A stretch of DNA of 64,000 bases. Origin: Pseudeuparius sepicola (Eukaryota; Arthropoda; Insecta; Coleoptera; Anthribidae). The position numbers and the translations under genes are program-made. Below, piece by piece: positions 33,601 to 45,258 of the stretch. Position 1 is the stretch's first letter. Every line of letters starts with the position of its first letter. Under the pieces are notes generated by a model, which saw nothing but the letters and a program-made list of their open reading frames with translations, had not been told where the DNA came from and searched no databases. The stretch spans positions 28,536,901 through 28,600,900 of the forward strand of contig OY987299.1 of assembly GCA_963920635.1 (NCBI GenBank), in the 5' to 3' direction.

Positions 33601-34439
33601 TTTATGATGTTGTCTCGGTCTATTGAACAACTATTCTAAAATAACCCAACCTGTATAAAACATAAAATGGGACAGCCACATCACTACTTTTTTTGCCTTG
33701 TATATTTCCAAACTGGCTGTTAGATGTGTTTCTCACCTTAAAAAATTAAAGCCAATATTTTTTTTGGACCCTCAAACTTGCAACACAATTAGGTTTCACA
33801 TCTCTGGCATATTTCTCATTTATTTTATATATACGTAGGTATAAGTTTCATTGTTTAATAAAACCAACTCGGCACTTTTCACGTCCTATGCGTCGCACTT
33901 GCTTCAGTAGATTCTCGGTCGTGGCCACAAATAAAGACTCTATCGAGGCGTTGTAATAAATATATGAAAAGTCTGAGTTTCGTGTTTGTTTTTCTTTGGA
34001 AAGATGGAAGTGTATCAGTACCTACTTCAGTATAATAGATACGCGTAGTTCAGTGAAATTTTGGATTACGGCAGTACCTATCTATGGAATTTGAACGGTT
34101 ACTGGTTGTTTTTCCCGTGAAAATGACTGTGCCGTTAGAAAAATGATGTTTGGTTATATCTGATAGCTCGGGGATGTTTATTTTACTGTCTGGGGCATTA
34201 GATGTAACCTGATTTCTTTTTATACATAATCAAGAATCTTTCGGTGAGTTGTATTTTGTTTTCTTATCTCTAGGGTATTTTTTTATGTACTTGCGTCGCA
34301 TTTTGAAACCTATATCGTAAAACCGGTGGTGGCACCCTGTGTTTAAAAACTATACTTCGAAAAAACATCTTGTCTGATCCAATTTTGTTATCATTTTCGT
34401 AAATGGGGTAAACAAATTAAACGTTGACAATTATATTTG

Positions 34440-34765
34440 TATCAAAAAAAATTTTGTCGAAAAAGAATTTGGCAAAAAAAAAAATTGGCAAAAAAAAATT
34501 CGACAAAAAAAAAATTTGGCAAAAAAAATGTCAAAAAAAATTTTACAAAAAAAAATTTTGACAAAAAAAATTTTGACAAAAAAAATTTTGACAAAAAAAA
34601 AATTTGGCAAAAAAAAATTTTGACAAAAAAAATTTTGACAAAAAAAAAATTTGGCAAAAAAAAATTTGGCAAACAAAAATTTTGGCAAAAAAAATTGTCA
34701 AAAAAAAAATTTGACAAAAAAAAATTTTGACGAAAAAAAAATTGACAAAACAAAATTTTGGCAAA
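34440..34765. repeat. A-rich 15-bp minisatellite (right arm)
   Basis: This is the inverse of the tract at 26210-26545. Unit counts differ slightly between the two arms, as expected for a fast-changing tandem repeat. Confidence 0.9.
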
Positions 34766-36822
34766 AAACTTCTACAAAAAATCACAAAAAATTTTCACCT
34801 GTCTGAATGACAGTCGGTCCTCCGCCTATTAAGATATAGCTTTTACTTCCTTTATATAAGTTTTCGTTTCCAAGATATCAAGCGGTTTATAAATGGGACA
34901 GCTGGTATATTTACATTTTTTTCTTTCTTTTGCTCATGTAATCCTTGGGAATTTTTTTACGAAAGGTTTCCAAATATCTAGCTGTTTAAAAATGGGACAG
35001 CTGGTATATACTTACTTGCATCTTGGAGCACTCGAACTGATACGTGGAATCACGCACCCTTCTTATAGGCCATTATTTGTCGACTAAGGTTTTTTTTTGT
35101 CTGGTCAGCAGAGCCGCGTTTGCCTACCAAGGTTTTTTCCTAACCTTATATATTTTTTGAATCCACCGGTATAAAATATCGTCATTATTTCCTTCTGTGG
35201 GGAACTAAAAAATATTTACTTTCAAATAAGGTTGAGGAAACCGGTATTTAAAAAAGTAATAACCCCTAAAATTTTTCCAAACGAGATGAACTGAAACAGC
35301 TAGGGTGTATAAAATGGGACAGCCGCGCAATTACCTTTTTCGGTCTTGTGTATATTTTACCGGAATAAATAATTATTTCCAATTTTTTTTGGTACAACCT
35401 CTACATCGTATTTTTTTTACTGAAATTTTTTCATCATTTTTTTCCAAGTGAAACTGACGTTATTTTTACCTTTACATATATTTTTACCGGTATACAAAAC
35501 TTATTCGAAAATTCTACCTACATTTTCACGTCTTGGATTTTTTTTACAGATTTTGTTCAAACAAAATTTCCTATGTTATCTGGGGCCTTCCGACTAACTA
35601 TTATAATAACTGTTTTTATCAGTCACTCGAAAAAATTCTATCTGCACTTGTATATAAAACATTCGTCTGAGTCTTGTCTTGTACATTTTACCGTCAAAAA
35701 ATGAAAATTTCCCAAAATGTTATCGGGATTATAGGATCAGGACCTTTTTAAAATTACATTTTTTGAATAAAAAATTTTCAAAATTTTTCGAATTTTCATA
35801 GGTATCAAAAGTGCGGAACTGCGCATGCGCGAAACGCGTGCAAGGGGGAAGGGTGGATTTTGTTCGGGCAACTACATGCCAGTCGGACGGAGGCCTTCGG
35901 CCTCCGTTCCTCCTGGCACGTAGTTGCCCACCCGCCACCCCCCACCCACCCCGGGGTAGACTAAGTCCACCCCCCCCAAGGGGTGGCCCCAAAATCGATT
36001 GCGCTATATGAGGATTTTTTCCGATCAGCCGATCAGAAGATATATTTGGAAATCACGATACACCTGCATCAGCAGAAAATCCGAGCCCCTGACGTACTAA
36101 TTGTTTACGTTGTACATCGCATCATATACGGTTCCACGTGGTTTCTTATTTACCATAATGTATCACATTTCCTGATACCAAGGAGTCTACCTCGGATTTC
36201 CACGTGTCTAGTTGAAGATTCCGGCCTAAATCGTTTGCGTTACATGCTGATTTTCCCAAATTTTCCGTTTATTATTCTATCTGCAATTTTTTCAGATTTT
36301 TTTATTTAGAAGATAATTGGGTGAAATTTGTAGCCTATTGTTCTATATGCGGTTTCAGCAAAATCGCTGAGTGCTCGACCAAACAAAGCAGGCGTCTGTC
36401 GTGAACTATTCCACGTGTTTTCTCTTACTATATATTTACTACGCGGTCACGCGTTCGCAGCGAGTAACCCGATGCGACGCAACAGCTGAGTTATATTTTT
36501 GTGTACTTGAACAATTCGGGGTTTATTTGCACAAATAAATTAAAAATTATGGTTCATAAGATCACAAACGCAGACCTTATCGATAACAATTTTATTAGAC
36601 TTTTTTTTTTCATTATTAGCCATTACTTGACATAACCTACAATTTTCCAAATTTACGTGTATAAGTTAAGAATCACCCTGTATACACATAACAGTGGAAT
36701 AGAGTGATATTATTGCTTAGAGTGAGAGTTTTATTATAATATGATGCTTCAGGTGTTTTCCCTTCAACACAAAGATTCTTATAAAAAAACACAACAAAAG
36801 ATTTTTAAACGTTTATTAAAAA

Positions 36823-36945
36823 TTAACTGTGTAAGTCAATATGTTTTATCTTCATTTTAATTTCATATAACATAAGTTCATATTTCAATGCTTCTAAATT
36901 CTTCAAATATTGTTGCAGTTTTCTTCTGTACTCCAGCTTCGTCAT
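36823..36945 (-). CDS. 40-aa ORF overlapping the 102-aa ORF, right copy
   Basis: This is the mirror of 24029-24151. The start overlaps the stop of the upstream ORF by ATGA, and AATAAA follows on the minus strand at about 36812-36817. Confidence 0.5.
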   Translation of the reverse strand: MTKLEYRRKLQQYLKNLEALKYELMLYEIKMKIKHIDLHS

Positions 36946-37250
36946 GGTTCTACAATAAATTCGATATTTGTAGATCGGCCGACGGGTCCAAGACTCTTCA
37001 TGTAATACCTCCTTCCGTTACCGATATCCCTATTAATTTCTTCGATCCGTTGGGGCGTAAACTCGGCCGTGTATCGTTGCGGCAGCACCGTCTTAAATTC
37101 TTCGAACTCTACGTAGACCTTCTCTCCGTATTGCGTGTTCACTTTGTCCACGCTCGTGATTTGAAAATTTTCATCCACGTCCATATTTTGAACGCTTTCG
37201 AATTTCTTGACGATCAAATTCTTGTTCAGGTGATTCAGGAACGACTGCAT
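36942..37250 (-). CDS. Small conserved protein of the giant element, right copy (102 aa)
   Basis: This is the same length and nearly the same sequence as the left-arm copy. It is intact, with the one Ile/Met difference. Two intact copies could reflect selection, gene conversion or simply youth. Confidence 0.72.
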   Translation of the reverse strand: MQSFLNHLNKNLIVKKFESVQNMDVDENFQITSVDKVNTQYGEKVYVEFEEFKTVLPQRYTAEFTPQRIEEINRDIGNGRRYYMKSLGPVGRSTNIEFIVEP

Positions 37251-37273
37251 TTTGAACTCGGCAAATCAGACTG

Positions 37274-37453
37274 GGGGGGTCAACTGGGGGTCACACGTGG
37301 CCCAAAGGTCAAAGGTTAACCTATCAGGATCTAGGGGTCAACTGGGGTCATCCGGTGACGTCACGTGACCTCGGGCATGACGTAGCCACTTTGCTCCCGT
37401 GACCTCGGGCCGTAGGGGACTCTCAGGATCAAGGGGTCAACTGAGGTCAAAGT
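37274..37453 (-). promoter_or_regulatory. TGACC/GGTCA half-site array in the right terminus
   Basis: This is the mirror of the array at 23521-23700, upstream of the right copy of the 102-codon ORF. Confidence 0.6.
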
Positions 37454-37481
37454 GAGCCCGTACTCTCTTTGTATTACTACT

Positions 37482-38321
37482 ATCATTACAAACATGCGTT
37501 ATTTGTATTTCAGTTTTACCAATCTTAAGCGTTATTCTTTGTCACAAAAAAGTTATACAAGTAGACTTCAATTAAAAATCTATCAAATAACAAGCCCACC
37601 TACTGCACGTATAGTGGTTAGTGAATCAAAATGCACATCATAATCTGAGGCGATCTCATTGAAACTCTGACAAATCTGGTTAACAGGTGATCGCAATCCG
37701 AGATTAGTTCTTGGGATATCAAACGTAAAACAGCGATTGCGGTTCGAAAATACTGGAAATTGTTGTGAGATGCTTTTAATATTAAAAAAATGTCGCACCA
37801 GTTAGTGACATGCCCATTGCACAATTTGAAAATTTAGACAATGCTTATACAGGGACTCTATATGTATAATCTGTAAAATCTCTTAATTTACAACTTCAAT
37901 TCAAGTTCATGCGACTATCGTCCTTACTTCTAACCAACTTTAAGTTTTCTTTTACTATTATCTGACCCGCGTCGGCCACACACAGACGCCGTCTGTGCCC
38001 TGCGTGGCCGATGAAAGAGCAGCCCGCGAAGCAAAATGAAAAACGGGATCAAACGGCCGCCATTGTCCCACATCGGGCCCTTATTGCGATAAAACGAGGA
38101 CGGAGATGCGGCCGCCCATCTTTGAGGTGCAATGAAGGGCCCTCTGGAGCTGCGCCGGGCGTCCCCTTTTATTATCGCGGGGCCGCCGCGTGCTCTTTGT
38201 GAGCCTCTATTTTATATCTCGGTCGGAGGTCAGATCGTTAAGAGACTGATGAAAACGGCCGGTTGAGCGTAAGTAGGTTTCTGTAACGACCTTGAACGGG
38301 ACTTTTGAGGATTAACAATAG
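37482..38321 (+). repeat. Tandem unit 2 (second part)
   Basis: Unit 2 resumes directly after the giant element (ATCATTACAAACATGCG) and matches 16405-16470, 16960-17098 and then 22315-22930. It includes the uninterrupted target of the LINE (CAATCCGAGAT near 37694) and the GC-rich block (37965-38235). Confidence 0.82.
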
Positions 38322-38365
38322 TTTATACTTAGTATTCTTCCATGTGTGTGACTGAAAAGCTGTTA

Positions 38366-40140
38366 TAGTAAGGGCAGAATGTAAAGGCGAAGTCGGCCAT
38401 AAAATCCAGAGAGATGGGCTATGATTTTCCTACCTGCTCTCCCTTATGTTTTGGAGCGAGGGGTTCGGCTTAAAGAACCGCAAGACCAACTTTTTATTGC
38501 TCTGTCCTTGTCTGATACATTATGTTAATAAAGATAATATATTCAAATGGGAGTACGCCTATAAAACAGGGCAGTAATTAAATATTTGGTTTATTTTGGT
38601 GATAGACTTCCTGTAATAACAATGCAGCGTGAAGTATTCAGTGCCAAAAGTAGAAAATTAATATTAAATGTGGTGAAATATTTCCAAGAAAAAAAATTGA
38701 ACACACGTGAAAATTTATCGGTACTTCAATGTGCATCGGAGGCGTTACAGATTAGTAAACGGACCATTTCACGAATTAGGCAAGAAGGCATTAAACATAT
38801 TAAAATGGTACACACTAAAAGTAAAGCAGCAACGAAAACTAAAGATTTGACAGAATCGGATAAAGGGGAAATAAGAAGTTTGATTTATGACATGACAACT
38901 AACAAGCAACACTTAACTAGGGAAAAAATATGCGAAGAACTGGAGAAAAGGGAATTTTGAGCTGCAGCAAATCAACGTTAAGTGTAATTTTACGGAATCT
39001 TGGATTTAAGTACAAAATAAACGATGGAAGACAATACTTTATGGAAAAGCCAGATATAGCATCAAAAAGAGTTCAATTTCTAATGCGAAATACCATTCCA
39101 GGCTGTGTGAAAATGAGCCCAATACAGCCACAAAAAAAAAGAAATAATTAACTGGCTTCGAAATAAAAAAAAATATTTTCCTGAAAATTCCCTTTAAATG
39201 TGAGTTGCTCCAGATCGTTAAAAATTATAAATCCAAGTTGCCTTATGCGTTTGACAATATAATTAATAAAATGGGACATCAAGTGTTGAAGCTTCCCCCA
39301 TATCATTGTATATTTAATGCAATAGAATTGATATGGGCCCAATGCAAAACTTTTTTTTAATAAGAAAATTGTATCTGAGGCAATGCATGATGATAACACG
39401 GTAATGTCTATTTGGAAAGAAGCTCTCCAGGAAGTCACTGAAGAAAACTGGTCCAGTTGTATAAAACACACCGAGAACATTATTAACGATCATTGGGAAA
39501 AAGAAAAGATAATGGACGTTGACATAGACCCAATTATTATTAATTTAAATGACGATTCATATTCGGATGATAGTATTTATATTCTGACTAAAATTCATAA
39601 CGAATTAAATGTATATTATTATTATTTATTTATTATGTATATATTGACTTCTCACTATGTAAAATTTATTTTATGTTGATATTTAATTTGTAACTAAAAA
39701 TATAAATATATATATTTTTTTGCCCAACCATTACAATAATTATTTAAATACCTAAGACCTACTTTGAATTTCAGGATCATTATCTTTTAATTGCCAGTCT
39801 AAATTACGGAATTAATCTTGAAAAATTACAAATGAAATTACAACAGGTACTTAAGTACAAATTTTTAATCCGTCCGTTCACATCAGGTAGTAAACCAATA
39901 ATTTATTCTAGGCCGACCCTGCCTGCCTTAAACAATCAACTAGTAATATAAGACAAGTACTAGGTTTTCTATCTCTCTTCCTTTCATGAAAGGTGCTTAG
40001 CGAACTTTAAGACGTACGTCGAATACAAATTGGAGGAGGAGACATGAGTGTAATTGTGCGAGTGCAAGTAAAGCAATAGATATAGCGCTCTATCTTTGAT
40101 GATTTATTGCCGACTTCGCCTTTACATTCTGCCCTTACTA
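38366..40140 (+). mobile_element. Tc1/mariner-superfamily element, internally deleted
   Basis: The ends TAGTAAGGGCAGAATGTAAA and their inverse match perfectly for about 32 bp. TA lies on both sides (38364-38365 and 40141-40142). Tandem units 1 and 2 show the empty site CTGTTAGAAAGAG, which proves the insertion. The interior carries an inactivated transposase. Confidence 0.9.
38622..39679 (+). pseudogene. Tc1-like transposase, missing its catalytic middle
   Basis: The ATG at 38622 starts MQREVFSAKSRKLILNVV. A helix-turn-helix follows (ASEALQISKRTISRIRQEG). A frameshift near 38950 leads to SKSTLSVILRNLGFKYKIND, after which the central catalytic Asp region is deleted (about 39100-39160). The C-terminal part resumes with NWL.NKKKYFPEN and LPPYHCIFNAIELIWAQCK, the third acidic position being the Glu. 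It ends in an acidic tail (IIINLNDDSYSDDS). LPPYHC.LNPIELIW is a well-known signature of one insect group of this superfamily. Confidence 0.85.
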
Positions 40141-40167
40141 TAGAAAGAGTATTAATAAAATAGTGAA

Positions 40168-40936
40168 ATGGCACCTGGTCAAGTAGTGGTTTTATCTTTT
40201 GTTGGGAGGATGTAAACGTGTTTTGGTATTTTTAATGTGGTGCCGCGCAGGCGGAGTGAAGAACCTTCTCCTAAAGAAGTAGAATGCTACTGGAATAAAC
40301 CACGATTGCCAAGCAGCCAAGTTCAAAATAAAAAAAAATATCATCACAACAGATAATGTACTGTTGAAGTCGTATAGCGAGTGTTTAGATCACGTTAAAA
40401 ATAAATTCATAAATTTTAAGTTTTTCATAGAAATAGTATAGTAGGTATATAGTTATCGGTATAAGGCTGGATATCTTCTTTCCCTATAGAAATCAGCTTA
40501 ACCCAATTATACATAGAGGTACCTGGTTACTATTTATGCAAGTGATTTATCCAAAAACCAGCGGCCCTAAATTTATGTATATTATTAATATTTAGTTTGT
40601 CATACACCACCATTTTAATTGTAGCTAATAGTATTTTATATAATAAGGTTCACCTGAACCAAACTTCACTTGTTATTCAAACTTCAGTCACTCCACAACG
40701 GAGTGAGCCCCTTGTAACTTGTCAATCGTTATTGTAATTCACGTGCAACAATATAGTCTCGCATATTTTCTCCGAAGTTACTCTTTATTTACCATTCGCG
40801 TAATCCGATCTGGAGAAGACAGCCAACCTAGGAGAGATATCAGCAGCTTAGTTGTCAGATTTAATCCAGGCATCACATTACAGACATGCATTATGTGTAT
40901 TTTAGTTTTACCAATCTTAAACGTTTTACTTCTGTC
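40168..40936 (+). pseudogene. SWIM zinc-finger protein remnant, unit 3
   Basis: The remnant starts MAPGQ at 40168. It shares with unit 2 the deletion joint, the GGCKR..VFLMWCR tail (about 40207-40247) and the frameshifted RRSEEPSPKEVECYW (about 40248-40295). From 40380 an unrelated insert replaces the middle, and the 3' part VVRFNPGI returns near 40850. It is not functional. Confidence 0.65.
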
Positions 40937-41340
40937 ACAAAAGTAATCAGGTAACTCAAATCTATAATTAGGTATATTATAAAAAATATATTATACATCA
41001 TTAAACAGTACAAAAAACAACAATATCTATAAATCTTCTATAAAACTCACAGTCCGACAAAACTGGAAATACTAATCTGGGCTTGGGTCAAGGCATTATT
41101 CGATTCAGCCAGGTTAGAAGAAGAAGAGATCGCGGTGCGACTTACATAGCACTAAAAATAGGAAAAACTATTGTGACGTAGACTTTTAAAAATCGCTCAA
41201 ATTGGCGGGAAAACTGAACGTGGATTTTTCTCTAACAAAGCTGCAAAATAAAATTTACATGTATTACAATATTATTGAAGGTAAAGGGGATTCATTGGCA
41301 CTAAATTTGAAAAACCGTCAACTTCCCTATTGGAGATGTT

Positions 41341-43663
41341 TAGGGGTATAGGAGATTTAGAATACCAGAAACATTAAGACGATATGGAATACAACAACTA
41401 TTTCCTTTTTTTCTTCAAAATGGCACCACTCCCCTATATAACTATATACAGCAAGTCCACGGTTAGAGTGAATAAGAGGGGAAACTTTTTCTTTTACATT
41501 TTAAGAAAACAAGCATACCTGATTGCCATTGAGAAACTTAACATTTCATACACGGGGTGTACAGTGTAAGTTACCAGTTTCAAATTTTCATTTTTATTTT
41601 ACACCCAGTTGATTCTTCGCCGCGCTACTTTTAGCGGCCGGCCGCCCGCCGGAGTTTTTATATTCATACCAATGATTATTTTTTTGTTAATGGGGAACCG
41701 GCGGGCGATGTTATAATTGCATTTAATTAAATCTTAGTTGTGATTACTTTTCGGCCTTCCGCCGCTTAATAATGAAAATTCTTGTTCTACCAAGGAGAGT
41801 GAGGGATACCGGAAAGGGGTAGAACCGGGTTACTAACTCAACTTGCAGCTAGAGACGCCGTTCTTTTTGGAAAACCGGGTTATTGGACATGCCCGCAACT
41901 CAGAGAGACCACCGTCCGAGACCTGTACGGGGCGCAACCACCCATAACTACCTGTTTAGCGTTCGGCGACCATTTTGGATAGATGAGTGAGGACGATCAC
42001 ATGAGCCTTCGCCGTGGCCCCTACCAATGGCGGCCGGCGCACTCGCTGAGGTCGCCGAGGAGGCTCTCCTTCTGCCGATACTGTCCTGGTTTAGACTGTT
42101 CCGCCCTAGCCCTGCCTCTCCTTAAGAAAAGAAAAACCTTCCAATACCCTGTTGGTGGTGCGAGTATTCCCGAACCAACATCTGTCAGACGGATGTTGGT
42201 TCGTACGATTAAGTTTGCCACAAGTATAGAGGACAAGTATAACTTGAGCTAGGCGTGTAGGTTCCCTATAATAAGTTTCCCGAGCATGCTAGTTGTTACC
42301 CCGAAAAGTTTTGAGCTTGCTTGCCGCATGCAAATATAACCGCGTTAAAATTCAGAGATATAAGCTTACCCTGCACGTTTCTTCTATTCAGATACGTGAA
42401 TCTCTCTGGGCCGACCGTGGAAATTAATAATTAGTTATAGTCGAAATTCTGTATGAAAGAAACCGTGTGAAATTTGTCTGCTTTTACATGTATCCTACCC
42501 TTAACTCACCACAGACCTCTGGAAAATTACTTTCTCTGACTGGAAGTTATCCCGGGCAAAGCGGAGCATACCGCTCAAAAAAACTGGCGCCTGAGCAACC
42601 GCTCCGCCCGAGGTCCGATTTTCTCTTTCCTAAATAAAAGAGGCTATGAGGAAGTCCACCGAAAATTATTAAAAAGGGAAAATCGGACGTATACACAAAA
42701 CAACGCTATAACAGAAAAAGATTACTTCGGTTTTCAAATAAAACAGTTCGTACAAAAGTTTAATGTTTAATAATTGTTTCAAGAGTGTAGTAAATTTTGA
42801 AAAAATAAAACTTTATTCGAACACTCTTCCACTAACGTTGACACAAATTTATTATAGCTTCGTTTAACTTCTTCTTATAGTCAATTTTCCAACAATAGGA
42901 ATTCAGTGGTAAAATTAAAAAATAACTATTATGCTATTTTCATATATTTTTTTCTGCATGGCAACCTTATTTTAAATGCAAACAATTTCTTTATAAAATG
43001 CGCCTTTTCTAAAATAAAAAAATGTTTTCCTCTTATTCACTCCAACCATGGACATACTGTATTCTTGCCATTCCGGGCTTACCGAATGAAGTTGCTTCGC
43101 ATTGGCATTATCCGTAAGTTTACAAAGTTAATTTAATTTAATTATTAATTATTAATCCCGCTCGGAAAAATTACAACGAAATACTCTCAACAGAATACCA
43201 GATCACCTTCAAATTAAAAAACAACTTCCGTAACTTCCAAAAAACCTTTCTCCCTGTAATATGCAGAATTTTTCAAAACTCCTATTTAAGTCCCAAGTGC
43301 TCATAATGTGTTAAAAAGCAAATTATTTATTAATTCCAATATTGCAGTAGTTTTTTACTTCCGCAATAATATCTTTACTTTTTTTACCCCGCACAGCACC
43401 CCTATTGAGTACGTTTCCTACAAGTTTCTGGGGAGTACTATTAATTTGCAGTGATTTATTACTCAAAAACTTCTTAAATCAACACATTCTCAGTGTCTGC
43501 AAAAAAAAAACGAAAGAGAAGTTCCTGTTTTGAAGAATTACAAAGTTTTTCTACAAAACCAACCCATTAGTGATTTCAAATTTTCACCCAATTCATGTAT
43601 TTCGGTATTAATCAATAAGTTGGCCATGGGCGTCAGTTTCGTTTTCACTGTCAGTTTACCATA
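41341..43663. other. Non-coding stretch with GC-rich islands
   Basis: A solo mariner-type end (TACAGCAAGTCCACGG) occurs near 41446 and resembles the TIR of the elements at 53368 and 58830. GC-rich islands at 41620-41760 and 41930-42240 mix CCGGCGGGC blocks with TAATTAAAT motifs. The open frame at 41983-42252 is not recognised. An inverted repeat on CCGATTTTCTCTTT lies at about 42615-42688. Otherwise the sequence is AT-rich and unassigned. Confidence 0.4.
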
Positions 43664-44125
43664 ATAGTTATTTGTGTACCTACCAAGGCACTGAAGTTCA
43701 ACTTTTTATAAATAATGTGGAATTTAGTTGCTGGTGCAACCATGAGTTATAAAATGTATAGTACTATTATACAGCTAAAGAGTGCATAAATTGTTATTTT
43801 ACTTATATTTTCATATGGGGAAATAATTTATAGAAAAATGTAATATGAGATTGCGCTTGGTTAATGTATTGTACACCGTGAACGACTCATGATCTCGAAA
43901 ATAATACCAAGTTTTCAAAACTATAAATAAACTATAACGTCGCGTGGTTCTAATAATTTCGAGTAGGGAAGCGCGCCGCATCGCGTTGTTACGGCCAGCC
44001 AATAGCAACAAAGCGGACCCCGCGCTTCCCCACTTCCCCGCGCACCCAGTCTTTAGCGACTACTTTAATTTCAGTGCTGAGGGGCACATCATATTTTTTT
44101 CTAAATCGGGAAATGAGAAGTTTCA
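43664..44125 (+). repeat. Hairpin repeat family, copy c with foreign loop
   Basis: The left arm of the 5' hairpin (ACCAAGGCACTGAAGTTCAAC, 43680 on) and the beginning of the right side are present. About 340 bp of unrelated DNA then intervenes before the distal right arm TTTCAGTGCTGAGGGGCACA (about 44070) and the following ATTTTTTTCTAAATCGG. The insertion therefore lies within the palindrome. Confidence 0.65.
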
Positions 44126-45196
44126 TGATGTATAACAACATCTCGATGTACGAAACTAACTTCTAATGAAATTACGTCTCCGTATCCCCTAGTTTCTTTG
44201 GCTTGTGTAGAAATTGCGTTGCGGTGTAATGCCGTTACGGCTTACGGCAATTCTTCTTGGCTTATTTTCTTTGGGCGCTTAGCCCGGGGCCGGAAAGAAA
44301 ATTGCGATGCGCAAGTGGCTTATAACGCAACAACTATTCAATTTCCGCAAGTTTGCGAACCGCTGACCCAGAAGGGCAATGAAGAAAACAAAAGGCCCGG
44401 ACCGGGGCTGGATAGGATCTAGACATGGGCGCCGTACTAGCTCCTTTTGATATAAAATGCTCACCCCCAGATCAAAGGTCTTTCGATTCCTTACGTGGAT
44501 ACGACGGATCAATAGCAAGGATAGACATGTGAAGTTAGAAAGCGAGAAACGTTCATAGACGAAAAAGTGCTTTGTTGGCTATAAATAAATATTCATTCCC
44601 ACAGACAAAAATATTTGGTTATAAAAAAGTTATATATATATATATATATATATATATGCAAAAGCCGGTCTCAGTCGTGAAAATCAGCTAAGTAAGTAGA
44701 AATCTACCCAAATATAAATATACTGCACTAAATAAATAATATGGCGACTATATAGCAAGGCCACAGCCGATAATATCGACTGATATCGTTGTATAAATAT
44801 TACCTACAACGAGACATTGTGTCTCTGCGAAAAGACTGCCCTATTATTTGTCGAAATAACCTCCTGGACAAAATTAACGCAACATCATAAATGTGCCACT
44901 TATTTGACGCTATTTCTTTTCTGAATTTATGATCCGATTTGAATGATTTTTATTGCAGTGTAGGTTGGTTCCCTGACAATGTCATAGTTTTCGCTGTTTG
45001 TGATAAAAAGTTCATTTTCGATTTATACCGGGTGTAATAAAAATGTTATGTTTTTTCCGAAAATTCCTATCACCCTGTGGAGTATACTAGCAACCGAAAC
45101 ATACAGCAGTTGACATTAGACGGTAGGTCCGTCTTTTTTCAACATTTTCTTTTTTGGTTTACTTCATTATCTCTGTTATTAAAGGAGATACACTGT

Positions 45197-45198
<2 letters not shown>
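44126..45198. other. Non-coding stretch with a (TA)n tract
   Basis: No gene is recognised. A (TA)n microsatellite occupies about 44631-44657. The open frames at 44198-44518 overlap on both strands and show no domain. Confidence 0.45.

Positions 45199-45255
<57 letters not shown>
45199..45255. repeat. (TA)n microsatellite, left of the satellite
   Basis: An uninterrupted TA run of about 57 bases directly abuts the first 326-bp unit. Confidence 0.95.

Positions 45256-45258
<3 letters not shown>

Larger units (their letters stand above)
23493..37481. mobile_element. 14-kb giant inverted-repeat element (Polinton-like ends)
   Basis: The element begins AGTAGTAATACAAAGAGAG and ends with the exact inverse. 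It is flanked by ATCATT at 23487-23492 and 37482-37487. The empty site occurs once at 16405-16410 in tandem unit 1, which confirms the 6-bp duplication. The arms (23493-28903 and 32092-37481) are nearly identical inverted copies with only scattered differences. The centre is unique. Each arm encodes two small overlapping ORFs, and the centre encodes a spliced gene. No DNA polymerase B, integrase, packaging ATPase, protease or capsid-like ORF is seen. The 6-bp duplication and AG start fit Polintons/Mavericks; IS3EU-type elements also make 6-bp duplications. Confidence 0.9.
32092..37481 (-). repeat. Right 5.4-kb arm of the giant element
   Basis: This is the inverted counterpart of 23493-28903. 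The sum of matching coordinates stays near 60974-60995, so the arms differ by only a few indels. Substitutions are scattered, for example around 24531/36443 and 24912/36062. The high identity over 5.4 kb suggests recent origin or continuing gene conversion. Confidence 0.92.
38322..41340 (+). repeat. Tandem unit 3, interrupted
   Basis: The start TACTTAGTATTCTTCCATG matches units 1 and 2. A Tc1-like element (38366-40140) splits it. It then continues with the SWIM remnant, an unrelated insert of about 470 bp (40380-40850) and the unit's 3' part, ending near 41340 where similarity to unit 1 stops. Confidence 0.75.

Noticed and set aside
23493..37481. Palindromic assembly or chimeric-read artefact
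   Set aside because: The 6-bp target duplication, the empty site in unit 1, different outer flanks, the unique centre and arm-specific substitutions are not expected from a missed-adapter artefact, though reads should still be checked.
41983..42252. 89-codon frame MSEDDHMSLRRGPYQW as a gene
   Set aside because: It is GC-rich, is overlapped by an antisense frame and has no domain or splice support that I can see.
42540..42690. Possible tRNA-like or structured RNA from the inverted repeat
   Set aside because: The arms are short, and no cloverleaf, A/B boxes or anticodon arm could be placed.
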